The notes below the pieces were generated by a model that saw only the letters and a list, made by a program, of their open reading frames with translations, ran no database searches and was not told the DNA's origin. A stretch of DNA of 64,000 nucleotides from Microbacterium hydrothermale (lineage in GTDB: Bacteria > Actinomycetota > Actinomycetes > Actinomycetales > Microbacteriaceae), in assembly GCF_004854025.1 (NCBI RefSeq), contig NZ_STGM01000002.1, forward strand, positions 620,001-684,000. Reading direction: 5' to 3'. Numbering within the stretch: the first letter of the stretch is position 1; each line of letters starts with the position of its first letter. The translations under genes were made by a program, and so were the position numbers. Below are positions 9,513 through 18,427 of the stretch, in pieces.

Positions 9513-10664
9513 TCAGCGCAGCAGCAGGTTGGGCTGCAGCAGGTACTTGAACGACCCTTCGCCGCCCTTGTCGACCGAGGTCTGCGGGGTCACGAGGACC
9601 GGGCTGAGCTTGTTGGCGTTGTCGCTCGAGGTGAACGTGATGCGCGCGAACTCGCTGCGGACCGCGCCGAGCGACTCGAGGAGGTACTGGGGGTTCAGTC
9701 CCAGCGTCACCTCGTCGCCGACGAGCGTCGCGTCGACGGACTCGGTCGCGCGGGCCTGCTCCGTACCCGAGGCGTCCATCGAGACGCCGTCGGCCCCGAA
9801 GGTGAAACGCAGGGGGGCGGACCGGTCCAGCACGAGGGCGACGCGTCGGACGGCCTCGGCGAGCTCGGCGGTGTTCACGACGCTGTGGTGCTCGGTCTGG
9901 GCGGGGAACAGTCGGCGCACGGGCGGAAAGTTCCCCTTGATGAGCAGCGAGGTCACCGTCTTGTTGCCCGACGAGAACGCGATGATCTCGCGGTCTCCCG
10001 AGCCCGAGAACGCGATCGAGATGTCGCCGCCGTGCGCGAAGGTCTTGCCGACCTCCTGCAGCGTGCGGGCGGGGACGAGCGCGGAGGTCGGTTCGTCGGA
10101 TGCCGCGGCCCCGCCGTCCCAGGGGATCTCGCGCAGGGCGACGCGGTAGCGGTCGGTGGCGACGAGGCTCAGCTGCGTTCCGGTGACCTCGAGCTGCACG
10201 CCGGTGAGGACGGGGGTGACGTCGTCGCGCGACGCGGCGAAGGCGACCTGGGCGATCGCCGTGGCGAACTCGTCGGCGGGGACCAGGCCGGACTCCCCGG
10301 TGACCTCGGGGATCGCGGGGTATTCCTGGACGGGCATGGAGGCGAGCGTGAATCGCGCGGAGCCGCACGTCAGCAGGATGCCGCCGTCGTCGTCGACGGC
10401 GATCTGGATGGGGGCGTTGGGAAGCCGGCTGGCGATGTCGCTGAGCAGACGGCCATGGACGAGGATCGTGCCCGGTTCGTCGACCGTGGCCTCGATGGTC
10501 GTCCGGGCGGACGCCTCGTAGTCGAAGGCGGCGAGGGTGAGTCCCTGCTCTCCGGCCTCGATCAGCACACCGGCGAGGATCGGCTGCGGGTTGCGCTGAG
10601 GCAGGAGCTTGACCACGAACGAGACGGCTTCGCTGAACACATCGCGATTGACGTGGAACTTCAC
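9513..10664 (-). CDS. dnaN: DNA polymerase III sliding clamp (beta)
   Basis: A 383-residue beta clamp, the ring that tethers DNA polymerase III to DNA. It opens with MKFHVNRDVFSEAVSFVVKLLPQR and continues through the three repeated clamp domains; YRVALREIPW and the C-terminal LLQPNLLLR are typical. The start is a GTG at 10664 with AAGGGAG 6 bases upstream. It lies immediately on the dnaN side of oriC and transcribes away from it together with recF and dciA. Confidence 0.97.
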   Translation of the reverse strand: MKFHVNRDVFSEAVSFVVKLLPQRNPQPILAGVLIEAGEQGLTLAAFDYEASARTTIEATVDEPGTILVHGRLLSDIASRLPNAPIQIAVDDDGGILLTCGSARFTLASMPVQEYPAIPEVTGESGLVPADEFATAIAQVAFAASRDDVTPVLTGVQLEVTGTQLSLVATDRYRVALREIPWDGGAAASDEPTSALVPARTLQEVGKTFAHGGDISIAFSGSGDREIIAFSSGNKTVTSLLIKGNFPPVRRLFPAQTEHHSVVNTAELAEAVRRVALVLDRSAPLRFTFGADGVSMDASGTEQARATESVDATLVGDEVTLGLNPQYLLESLGAVRSEFARITFTSSDNANKLSPVLVTPQTSVDKGGEGSFKYLLQPNLLLR

Positions 10665-10800
10665 GGGCGCTCCCTTGACGGCGGGTATGGCTTACCCATG
10701 CTAGTGCCCCGTTCCGGCGGAGCCTGCGTCGTTCGGTCCGCACGGCAAGGTCATCGAATCTCTCTTAACAACGAGAAATGATCTTCATCTTGTTAACCGC

Positions 10801-10818
10801 TGTGGACAGTGTGGATAA
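10801..10818 (-). promoter_or_regulatory. DnaA box pair in oriC
   Basis: Two adjacent boxes in the same orientation: TGTGGACAG (weak) followed directly by TGTGGATAA (consensus). They mark the dnaN-proximal side of the origin. Confidence 0.75.
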
Positions 10819-10977
10819 CTCCCGACACGCGTGTTAACACAAGGGATCGCGGAGGTTGTTAACTGTGGACGCGCTGCGGGAAGCCTGGGCAGTTAACAGC
10901 GATGGCCGAGGGTGGCCTCGCACCGCCATCCACAGAGTTAACGCGTTCGTGCACAGCTCATCCGCAGCAAATCCGAG

Positions 10978-10997
10978 TTATCCACAGGTTTTCCACA
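10978..10997 (+). promoter_or_regulatory. DnaA box pair in oriC
   Basis: TTATCCACA and TTTTCCACA, two bases apart and in the same orientation, opposite to the pair at 10801-10818. They are the strongest boxes on the dnaA-proximal side. Confidence 0.8.
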
Positions 10998-11064
10998 CTG
11001 TGCAGAACTCGCTGAAAAATCGTGTCGAGCGCAGGCAGGAGCTCCGTCGGGGGCCGAAAACGAC

Positions 11065-11101
11065 CGAAGGGTCCGTCCGAGAACCTCGGACGGACCCTTC
11101 G
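11065..11101 (-). terminator. dnaA terminator
   Basis: Perfect 17-bp stem with an AAC loop, 13 bases beyond the dnaA stop. On the minus strand it is followed by a short GTTTTC tract. It should stop dnaA transcription before it runs into oriC. Confidence 0.85.
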
Positions 11102-11114
11102 GGGAGACGGGCGC

Positions 11115-12557
11115 TCAGCGCATGCGGCCGAGTTGGCTGGTGATCTCCGAGACCTGGTTGAAGATCGAACGGCGTTCCTTCATGAGGTCGCTGATCTTCT
11201 TGTAGGCGTACATCACGGTGGTGTGGTCGCGGTTGCCGAAGAGCTGGCCGATCTTCGGCAACGACAGACTCGTCCGCTCACGGCACAGGTACATCGCGAT
11301 CTGACGCGCCGTCGCGACGGCCTGCGAGCGACTCGAGCCGTAGAGGTCGTCGACCGAGAGCTTGAAGTACTGGGCGGTCGCCGTGATGATGTCGGTCGGC
11401 GAGATGACGTTCGCGTCGTCTTGATCGATGATGTCGCGCAGCACCGTCTGCGCGAGCGACATGTCGAGGGTCGACCGGTTCAGGCTCGCGAACGCCGAGA
11501 CGCGGATGAGGGCGCCCTCGAGTTCGCGGATGTTCGACGAGACGACGGTCGCGATGTACTCGAGCACGTCGTCGGGGATGAGCAGTCGCTCGCTCTGCGC
11601 CTTCTTGCGCAGGATCGCGATACGCGTCTCGAGGTCGGGGGCCTGCACGTCGGTGATGAGACCCCACTCGAACCGGCTGCGCATGCGGTCTTCGAAGCCG
11701 GTCAGCTGCTTCGGCGGCAGGTCGCTGGTGATCACGACCTGCTTGTCGTGGTCGTGCAGGGTGTTGAACGTGTGGAAGAAGGCTTCCTGCGTCTCGGCTC
11801 GACCCTGGAGGAACTGGATGTCGTCGATCAGCAGGATGTCGACGTCGCGATATCGCGCTTGGAACGCCGAGCCGCGGTTGTTGGCGATCGAGTTGATGAA
11901 GTCGTTCGTGAACTCTTCGCTGGAGACGTACCGGACGCGGATGCCGGCGTACATGCTCGCGGCGTAGTCGCCGATCGCATGCAGGAGGTGCGTCTTGCCG
12001 AGGCCGGAATCCCCGTAGATGAAGAGGGGGTTGTACGCCTTGGCCGGCGCTTCGGCGACGGCGACCGCGGCCGCGTGGGCGAAGCGGTTGGACTGCCCGA
12101 TGACGAAGTTGTCGAAGGTGTACTTCGGATTGAGTCGGGTGTCGTTTCGCGAGGCGGGGACGATGGGATCGGGGGCCTGCTCCACCGCCGGCGTGCTCGA
12201 GGCGGCCGGCGAGCGGTCTCGTCCCGCAGCGCGGTCGGATGCCGCCGATGCGGGCGACGCGGCCGGCCGCGGCGTTTCGACCAGATCGGGGTTGACCACG
12301 ACCCGGAAGGTCCCGACGGCCGGATCCTCACCCTGCACCTGCGCGAGGGCCTCCATGATCGGCGCCCGCATGCGCTTGTTGAACTGCGCGGCGGTCAGAT
12401 CGTTGGGGACGTCGAGATACAGCGTCCCTCCCATCACGCCCTGCGGAACCGCGAGGTTCAGGAAGCCGTGCAGCTGGGGGGTGACGCGGTCGTCGGTGAG
12501 AAGATGGTCCAGCACGGCCGACCAGACGGGGACATCCGGTACTTCGTGCAAAGACAT
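11115..12557 (-). CDS. dnaA: Chromosomal replication initiator DnaA
   Basis: A 480-residue DnaA, the AAA+ protein that binds DnaA boxes and opens oriC. Domain I is residues 1 to about 90, followed by a low-complexity Ala/Pro/Ser linker (domain II, about 95-140). The AAA+ domain holds Walker [10 protein letters not shown] and Walker [11 protein letters not shown]. The C-terminal DNA-binding helix-turn-helix has the signature [15 protein letters not shown]. The ATG at 12557 is chosen for its strong ribosome site (GGAGGGG, 3 bases upstream) and family-typical N-terminus; an in-frame start at 12902 would add 115 residues that run back into rpmH. Confidence 0.98.
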   Translation of the reverse strand: MSLHEVPDVPVWSAVLDHLLTDDRVTPQLHGFLNLAVPQGVMGGTLYLDVPNDLTAAQFNKRMRAPIMEALAQVQGEDPAVGTFRVVVNPDLVETPRPAASPASAASDRAAGRDRSPAASSTPAVEQAPDPIVPASRNDTRLNPKYTFDNFVIGQSNRFAHAAAVAVAEAPAKAYNPLFIYGDSGLGKTHLLHAIGDYAASMYAGIRVRYVSSEEFTNDFINSIANNRGSAFQARYRDVDILLIDDIQFLQGRAETQEAFFHTFNTLHDHDKQVVITSDLPPKQLTGFEDRMRSRFEWGLITDVQAPDLETRIAILRKKAQSERLLIPDDVLEYIATVVSSNIRELEGALIRVSAFASLNRSTLDMSLAQTVLRDIIDQDDANVISPTDIITATAQYFKLSVDDLYGSSRSQAVATARQIAMYLCRERTSLSLPKIGQLFGNRDHTTVMYAYKKISDLMKERRSIFNQVSEITSQLGRMR

Positions 12558-12851
12558 ATCCCCTCCGGGATCTAGACGCGACGGGCGATCGACGTGTCGC
12601 GCCGAACCTGTGGATAACTTCCGGGGCCACGCTAGTTCGCGGCTCTCGCGGAGCAAAATCCACTGTAAGACCCGGCCGCGTGTCTTTGCCACGCTTGTGG
12701 ACAACGCCTGGGGATAATGGGCGGTCGCCTCCCCGGTTTGAGTTAACGCCGCGCGCGACGTAGCCTTAGTCGGTTGACTTATGCCTATACGGCAGTCCCG
12801 ACCCCGTCCCCGGCAGAAGAGCATCGGGCGACACCACCTCCGGAGTGACCC
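12558..12851. promoter_or_regulatory. dnaA-rpmH divergent promoter region with DnaA boxes
   Basis: 294 bases between the divergent dnaA and rpmH genes. It contains a consensus DnaA box TGTGGATAA at 12609-12617 and a near-consensus TGTGGACAA at 12696-12704, suggesting DnaA autoregulation. A sixth GTTAAC is at about 12742-12747. A TAGCCT/TTAGTC-rich stretch near 12761-12772 may hold the rpmH -10 element. No gene is seen. Confidence 0.6.
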
Positions 12852-12989
12852 ATGAGCAAGCGCACCTTCCAGCCCAACAACCGCCGCCGCGCCAAGAAGC
12901 ACGGCTTCCGCGCCCGCATGCGCACGCGTGCCGGCCGCAGCATCCTCTCGGCGCGTCGCGCCAAGGGCCGTACCGAGCTCTCGGCCTGA
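12852..12989 (+). CDS. rpmH: Ribosomal protein bL34
   Basis: A 45-residue, strongly basic large-subunit protein. It begins [20 protein letters not shown] and continues with [15 protein letters not shown], the invariant L34 pattern. It is full length for the family. It is the first gene of the rpmH-rnpA-yidD-yidC-jag-rsmG group, which is divergent from dnaA. rnpA begins 8 bases after its stop. Confidence 0.98.
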   Translation: MSKRTFQPNNRRRAKKHGFRARMRTRAGRSILSARRAKGRTELSA

Positions 12990-12997
12990 CAGACCCG

Positions 12998-13342
12998 GTG
13001 CTCGCGAAGCCGAACCGACTCACCCGCGGATCGGACTACAAAGCCACAGTCCGACGGGGTTCTCGTTGTGCCGGAGCGCACACGATCACCTATGTCGGTT
13101 CGTCGGCCGAGGTCAGTACCGACGCCCCGCGATTCGGCTTCATCGTGAGCCGACAGGTCGGCTCCGCTGTCACCCGCAACACCATCCGCCGCCGCCTCAA
13201 GGCGGTGTGCGCCGAGGCGCTCCCGTCCATCCGCGGGGGCGCCTCGATCGTCATCCGTGCACTTCCCTCCGCCGCCACGATCGACTACGCGACCCTTCGC
13301 GCCGACGTGGTGAGGTGCCTCGAACGAAAAGCGTCAGCATGA
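12998..13342 (+). CDS. rnpA: Ribonuclease P protein component
   Basis: A 114-residue basic protein that assists the RNase P RNA in maturing tRNA 5' ends. The start is a GTG at 12998 giving [20 protein letters not shown]. The conserved RNA-binding helix is [14 protein letters not shown] (the family RNR motif), preceded by [13 protein letters not shown]. The stop overlaps the yidD start by 4 bases (ATGA). An upstream in-frame start inside rpmH gives no homology. Confidence 0.95.
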   Translation: MLAKPNRLTRGSDYKATVRRGSRCAGAHTITYVGSSAEVSTDAPRFGFIVSRQVGSAVTRNTIRRRLKAVCAEALPSIRGGASIVIRALPSAATIDYATLRADVVRCLERKASA

Positions 13343-13695
13343 GCGCTTCGACACTCCCGACCTCGTCGACGGGCGCCGGCCGACTCCGGGCGGACGCCGT
13401 CCTCGCATCCGTGCCCCTGCTCCCGCGGAACGCGGGGCTCGCGCTCCTGCATGGCTATCGCGCGACGATCTCGCACGTCTACGGCGACGTGTGCAAGTAC
13501 TACCCGTCCTGCTCCGCCTATTCGGTGGGCGCCGTGCAGCAGCACGGACTCGTGAAGGGCATCGCGTTGACCGCGGCCCGTCTCGCACGGTGTCATCCCT
13601 GGGCTCAGGGTGGCATCGACGACGTCCGTCCTCACCGGGCCTTCCGCCACGAACTCACTCGGCACGGATTCGTCGTGCCCGCCCGAAAGGACTGA
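13339..13695 (+). CDS. yidD: Membrane protein insertion efficiency factor YidD
   Basis: A 118-residue YidD protein, which helps YidC insert inner-membrane proteins. The conserved core is seen as ISHVYGDVCKYYPSCSAYSVGAV, then KGIALTAARLARCHPWAQGGIDDV, including the three family cysteines. The N-terminal 35 residues are longer and less conserved than usual. The ATG overlaps the rnpA stop; yidC starts 2 bases after its own stop. Confidence 0.94.
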   Translation: MSASTLPTSSTGAGRLRADAVLASVPLLPRNAGLALLHGYRATISHVYGDVCKYYPSCSAYSVGAVQQHGLVKGIALTAARLARCHPWAQGGIDDVRPHRAFRHELTRHGFVVPARKD

Positions 13696-13697
13696 TC

Positions 13698-14771
13698 GTG
13701 CAATTCGATCTCATTGGGACCATCCTCTGGCCGCTGAAATGGGCGGTCGAGCTCGTGCTCGTGGGCTGGCACGCGCTGTTCACGGCCCTCGGCATGGCTC
13801 CGGCCGCCGGCCTCACGTGGGTGCTGTCCATCATCGGCCTCGTTCTGATCGTCCGCGCGGCTCTGATCCCGCTCTTCGTGAAGCAGATCAAGAGCCAGCG
13901 CAAGATGATGGAGATCGCCCCCGAGCTCCGCAAGGTGCAGGAGAAGTACAGGGGCAAGCGCGACCAGCTCTCCCGCGAGGCGATGAGCCGCGAGACGATG
14001 GCGCTGTACAAGAAGCACGGCACCACGCCGGTTTCCAGCTGCCTGCCTCTGCTCGTGCAGATGCCGATCTTCTTCGCGCTGTTCAGCGTGCTCAACGACG
14101 TGTCGAAGCACGCGGCGAGCGGCGTCGGCGGAGTGGGGCTGCTGACCCCCGAACTCACGACCGAGTTCTACGACGCGCGCCTCTTCGACGTGGCATCCAT
14201 GCACGTGAACCTGGTCACCGCGTGGAGCCAGCCCGATGGGCAGGTCACCGTCGCGATCCTCCTGACCCTGGTCGTACTGATGATCGGGTCGCAGTTCTTC
14301 ACCCAGCTGCAGATCATCTCGAAGAACCTGTCGCCCGAGGCCAAGACCGGTCAGGCGTACCAGATGCAGAAGATCATGCTCTACATCCTGCCGCTGGCGT
14401 TCATCTTCTCGGGTGTCTTCTTCCCGCTCGGTGTCGTCATCTACTGGTTCGTCAGCAACCTGTGGACGATGGTCCAGCAGTTCGTGGTCATCCGCGAGAT
14501 GCCCACCCCCGGCTCGGACGCGGCGAAGGCGCGCGAGGAGCGACTTGCACGCAAGGGCAAGGCCATCGACTCGTCGGGCAAGGTCGTGGCGATCGAGAAG
14601 TACCAGGCCGAGCAGCAGCGTCTTCTTGAGGAGGCGGAGCGTGCGCGCGCCGCGGCCCCGAAGCGTCAGCAGCCCGTCGGCAAGCAGCGCGCCAAGAAGC
14701 AGCAGTCCGCCAAGAACACCGGAGCCGCGGGCGGTCCCGCGGGTAGCCCCGGCTCCTCCCCCGCCTCCTGA
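13698..14771 (+). CDS. yidC: Membrane protein insertase YidC
   Basis: A 357-residue Oxa1/YidC/Alb3-type insertase for integral membrane proteins. It has the Gram-positive layout without a large periplasmic domain: first helix in LKWAVELVLVGWHALFTALG, then AAGLTWVLSIIGLVLIVRAA with the conserved arginine of the hydrophilic groove, the cytoplasmic coiled hairpin (IKSQRKMMEIAPELRKVQEK) and later helices (MPIFFALFSVLND, VAILLTLVVLMIG, IMLYILPLAFIFSGVFFPLG, VVIYWFVSNLWTMVQQF). The C-terminal tail is long and basic with Lys/Ala/Gln, suited to ribosome binding. Start GTG 13698 lies 2 bases after yidD. Confidence 0.97.
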   Translation: MQFDLIGTILWPLKWAVELVLVGWHALFTALGMAPAAGLTWVLSIIGLVLIVRAALIPLFVKQIKSQRKMMEIAPELRKVQEKYRGKRDQLSREAMSRETMALYKKHGTTPVSSCLPLLVQMPIFFALFSVLNDVSKHAASGVGGVGLLTPELTTEFYDARLFDVASMHVNLVTAWSQPDGQVTVAILLTLVVLMIGSQFFTQLQIISKNLSPEAKTGQAYQMQKIMLYILPLAFIFSGVFFPLGVVIYWFVSNLWTMVQQFVVIREMPTPGSDAAKAREERLARKGKAIDSSGKVVAIEKYQAEQQRLLEEAERARAAAPKRQQPVGKQRAKKQQSAKNTGAAGGPAGSPGSSPAS

Positions 14772-14786
14772 GACCCGGAGATCACG

Positions 14787-15290
14787 ATGACGACGTCCGA
14801 TCAGATCGCCCCCGACCAGACCGCCGCCACCGAGGAGCAGCTCGAGCAGGAGGGCGACATCGCGGCCGACTACCTCGAGGGTCTCCTCGACATCGCCGAC
14901 ATCGACGGCGATCTGGCGCTCGATGTGCGCGCGGGACGCGCGTACGTCTCGGTCGAGGCGGAGGACGCCGAGGCTCTCGGCAGCCTGTCGCACCCCGACA
15001 CCGTGCAGGCGCTGCAGGAGCTCACGCGGCTGGCCGTGCAGAACGCGACGGGGCGCTTCTCACGCCTGATCCTCGACATCGGCGGCTCGCGGGATGCCCG
15101 CCAGCGTCAGCTGGAGACCCTCGTCGACCGTGCGATCGCCCGTCTCGACGAAGGCGCCTCGCAGGCGTCGCTGCCCGCCATGTCGAGCTACGAGCGAAAG
15201 CTCGTGCACGACATCGCGGCCGACCGCGGGTACTCCTCCGAGTCGTTCGGTGAGGGTGCCGATCGTCACACCGTGCTGCGTCGCGGCTGA
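14787..15290 (+). CDS. Jag/KhpB-type RNA-binding protein (R3H)
   Basis: A 167-residue protein with a KH-like domain (residues about 30-100) and a C-terminal R3H domain recognisable by MSSYERKLVHDIAADRGYSSESFG followed by DRHTVLRR. KhpB/Jag proteins bind RNA and influence cell division and envelope synthesis in Gram-positive bacteria. This copy lacks the N-terminal Jag domain, as in many actinobacteria. It follows yidC by 15 bases and precedes rsmG by 8. Confidence 0.92.
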   Translation: MTTSDQIAPDQTAATEEQLEQEGDIAADYLEGLLDIADIDGDLALDVRAGRAYVSVEAEDAEALGSLSHPDTVQALQELTRLAVQNATGRFSRLILDIGGSRDARQRQLETLVDRAIARLDEGASQASLPAMSSYERKLVHDIAADRGYSSESFGEGADRHTVLRRG

Positions 15291-15298
15291 GTATCGAG

Positions 15299-15928
15299 AT
15301 GTCGGAGCAGCTCGAGACCGAGCCGGCCGTCGCGGCGTCGCTCTTCGGCAACAACATCGATCGAGCGCGTCGGTTCACCGAGAACCTCGCGCGACACGGT
15401 GAGGAGAGGGGCCTCATCGGCCCGCTCGAAGTACCGCGCCTGTGGACGCGTCACATCCTGAACAGCGCGATCGCGGCGCCGTATTTCCACGGACGGTCCG
15501 TCGACGTGGGCTCCGGTGCGGGCCTTCCGGGTCTGGTGCTGGCGATCGCACGGCCCGATGTGGAGTGGACGCTCATCGAGCCCATGGAGCGACGGACGGC
15601 GTGGCTCACGGAGCAGGTGGCCGAGCTGGAGCTGTTGAACGTGACTGTCGCGCGCATGCGCGGCGAGGAGTGGACGGGCGGACGGGTCTTCGACGTGGCG
15701 ACGGCCCGCGCGGTGAGCGCGCTGCGCACCCTGCTCCCGTTCACCGCTCCCCTCGTCCGACCCCGGGGGAAGCTGGTCTTCCTCAAGGGAGCGAACGTCG
15801 CGGCAGAGGTCGACGCTGCGGCGAAGCAGATCCGGAAGTTCGGCCTTGAGGACGTGAGGGTCGAGATCGTCGGCGAGGGCGTGCTCAACGAGCCGACGAG
15901 GGTGTTCTCCGCGACCGTTTCACGCTGA
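15299..15928 (+). CDS. rsmG: 16S rRNA m7G527 methyltransferase
   Basis: A 209-residue RsmG (GidB) that methylates G527 of 16S rRNA using S-adenosylmethionine. The SAM site is VDVGSGAGLPGLVLAIARP (about residues 67-85), and later RAVSALRTLLPFTAPLVRPRG is typical. The N-terminal RARRFTENLARHGEERGLIGP precedes the catalytic fold as usual. It is the last gene before the 4.5-kb gene-free spacer. In many actinobacteria parA follows closely; here it does not. Confidence 0.95.
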   Translation: MSEQLETEPAVAASLFGNNIDRARRFTENLARHGEERGLIGPLEVPRLWTRHILNSAIAAPYFHGRSVDVGSGAGLPGLVLAIARPDVEWTLIEPMERRTAWLTEQVAELELLNVTVARMRGEEWTGGRVFDVATARAVSALRTLLPFTAPLVRPRGKLVFLKGANVAAEVDAAAKQIRKFGLEDVRVEIVGEGVLNEPTRVFSATVSR

Positions 15929-16850
15929 CGTAGGTGTAAAAGCCGTCTGATCTGGTATTTAGTTCCGTTTATCGGTGCGACGTGCGGCCCCCGCAGGCAT
16001 AGGGGTGGGATGCCGCGGCATTGCTCACCTGCGTTACTCGTTCTCGCGGGCGCAGAGTGTGCGAGGGTTCCCGTCCTTGCGTGGGGTGCGGAGGCCGCCG
16101 GGGGCTACAGCGATTCAGGTTCCTGTTGGGTCGCGTACTTTGTGCTCCGGGCCTGCGTAGGGACGTGGCCCTCGCCTCTTCGTCTGGTGTGAAGCGCTCG
16201 ACGTCGCGGTGGTCGGTCGGGGGCTGGATCGCTGAAGCGGAGCACCCGCGCTGAGTGCGTGCGCCTCTCGCGCCACGGGATGGCATGGAGATGTGTAGTC
16301 AGCCGTCGCGGCTACCTCACTGCTCTTCACGAGAGAACTGCGGGTGCGATTCTTGGGCTTCGGGTTGGCGGTTGTGGGTCGCGTGCCGGCACTCGTCGGG
16401 CTGCGGCTCCATGCGTGCGTCGCGAATCTCCGTTCGCGGCTCGGGGTTCACGTCGTGCCCCGTCGGTCGTGGTTCCTTGCGCGCTATGGGTCTCTCGACG
16501 CGTGCGCTGCGCGGCAGGCGTTTGGGTCAGGCAGGTGAACTGTGCGCTGAGCCCGCTGAGTTGGGCGCCGCGTTGCCCGTGGTGTCCGCGACGGGTAAGT
16601 GATGGAGTCCGGGGTGATGAGCACCCGGAGCACTGGGTTTCTCGACCTCGCGGTCTTCTATCGGGGTGAGCTGCTTCTGCGCGCCGTGGAGTCCCATCCG
16701 GCTGTTGTTTCCGGGGGCGTGTGCAGGAGCGTGAGGCTGTTGGGTTATCAATGGAGGTTCGCCTTCTCGTGGCGGCGCAGCGAGAGCTTACTGCCGCCTG
16801 AGCATGGTGGAGGGGAGGCGACCGCGTATCCGTCGTGAGGCGCCGACGGT

Positions 16851-16864
16851 GTTTCACGTGAAAC
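16851..16864. other. parS site 1
   Basis: Perfect 14-bp palindrome GTTTCACGTGAAAC, the ParB binding core. Flanks are G on the left and C on the right, so the 16-bp form with T and A ends is not complete. Confidence 0.92.
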
Positions 16865-17476
16865 CGACATGCCCCACGCGGCCGCTGACGCTTCGGAGTG
16901 CGACAGGGTGGTGACGTGCGTTGCTGCCTGCGTGGTGCGGTTGTGACGGCTGACGAGCGAACGCGAAGGGTCCTCGTCCGGGTGGGGGATCTCCTACGCT
17001 GAGCGGCGGGCCCGCTGCCCACTGCCCCCCTCTCACTTCGCATGCCGCCATGTCCGTGATGTGGCTTTGCAGCGGTGAGAGGACACTGTCCGCCTCATGG
17101 GCTTGCGTCAATTTGGCGCACATTCATCTGCAAGGTCCTCTGTGTCGAGCCGTGCGTGCGACGTGGTGCGCGTGGGCAAGGATCCGTGTGTCCCCGCACG
17201 CCATCGCCTGGAAATCGAACTCACTTCGGGACGTGGTCGTTGCCCTGATGAATGCGCGTGCTCGGTCGGAGCGCCAACATCGCATCGCCTTGCGCGGTGG
17301 GGTTGTCGAGGGCGCGGGGTGGCGTAGCGCGGGATACTCCCCCGTCGAATCTGCGGGCTCCCTCTGGTCCCCCGGCTGCTGTCCACGGCGATGACCGGCG
17401 GAAGTAGTTCCGGGTTGGGAAGCTCGCTCGGGGTCACCTCCGTGTGGGCCGCACACACACAGACGGGCGCAGGATC

Positions 17477-17510
17477 GCGATGACGCGCAGGGGCTCCCGC
17501 GCGTCATCGC
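17477..17510. other. Strong hairpin in the parS spacer
   Basis: A perfect 12-bp stem (GCGATGACGCGC and its complement) with a 10-base loop that can extend it by GGG/CCC past one bulged base. No T-run follows. It could be part of an unrecognised RNA or simply a chance GC-rich palindrome. Confidence 0.4.
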
Positions 17511-18103
17511 CGGTGGCGGACGGCTCACGGCGGTCGTCGCGGTGTCCGTGGCTATGAGGGTGACTCGTGATCGTGGTGACGGCCCCGGGTTCAAGATTTG
17601 CAGACTCGCTGGCGAGGGCGTCGAGGGCTGGTCTGCCCCTGCAGCGATGGGTGGTCCTTGGACGCGAGAGCCTCCACCCAGATTCGCCGCTCTCCCCCGG
17701 TGGTCGACCGCTGAGGTGCATGCGTGCCGTGCTTCTGTAGGTCGCGCCGCAGCTGTCGATTCTGCCGTGACGCAACCGTCTGTCCCGAGTCCATCACTCA
17801 CTCCCCTGCGGTTGCCTCGTTCCGAGCTGCCGTGTCGCTCCGCCCCGCGGAGGTGACAACATCGTTGACCATAGGGTGCAGCTCGTTCTGGGGCGCGCGT
17901 TGAGTGCCTGGGACATCGCCGAAGCTGATCCTCGAGCTCTTTTCGACTCTCGAGCTCGGCGTCGTCAGCTCGATTGATCAGGCGGGTAGCCGGCGGCCTT
18001 CATCAGATCGGCGCGGTCGTCGCTTTCCCGACCATCACCTGGGGACGGTCGATCGGGATCGTCGTCATGAGCCTCTCCCCGACGGAGAGTGGCGCTGTGC
18101 GCC

Positions 18104-18119
18104 TGTTTCACGTGAAACA
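18104..18119. other. parS site 2
   Basis: Complete 16-bp parS palindrome TGTTTCACGTGAAACA. Confidence 0.95.
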
Positions 18120-18413
18120 TCGCGACCGGCTGAATCATCTGCGGCAGAGCTCGTCTTCACGAGGTGGATGGACCCGCACCGTTCCGCATGTCCTGCAGCA
18201 CACGCGAGCCTGTGAGAGTCCGTGGTGCGCCGGTCGTTGATCCCCGGCGGCCATGGGCCGTCGTCGTGCGTGCGTCTCCATTTCGCCCAGCGGCTGGTCG
18301 TCCGGTTGATCTCAAGTCAATGACGCGAGGACGAGTAAATGGCGCACCCACGGGCAGCCCCGCTTCCCGTCACAAAGCCGACGTCCCGTCTGGGCCGGTC
18401 CTGTCCACGTCGC

Positions 18414-18427
18414 GTTTCACGTGAAAC
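18414..18427. other. parS site 3
   Basis: Perfect GTTTCACGTGAAAC core followed by A; only about 300 bases from site 2. Confidence 0.93.

Larger units (their letters stand above)
10665..11064. other. oriC: Replication origin oriC
   Basis: About 400 bases between dnaN and dnaA with no gene. It holds several DnaA boxes in both orientations: perfect TGTGGATAA at 10810-10818 and TTATCCACA at 10978-10986, TTTTCCACA at 10989-10997, and weaker forms at 10801-10809, 10864-10872 and 10926-10934. An AT-rich stretch at about 10751-10800 is a candidate unwinding element. Five GTTAAC hexamers lie at 10792, 10833, 10858, 10892 and 10937. Position between dnaN and dnaA is the usual actinobacterial origin. 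The exact limits are inferred. Confidence 0.9.

Noticed and set aside
12558-12902. N-terminal extension of DnaA by 115 residues
   Set aside because: It runs through the promoter region and rpmH; the ATG at 12557 has a strong ribosome site and gives a normal DnaA.
16327-17043. Long minus-strand open frame in the parS spacer (238 codons)
   Set aside because: Its translation is Arg/Ser/Pro-rich, has no domain and reads through parS site 1; typical of spurious frames in GC-rich DNA.
17124-17801. Minus-strand open frame of 225 codons in the parS spacer
   Set aside because: No ribosome site, no domain, low-complexity composition, and no coding-like third-position pattern.
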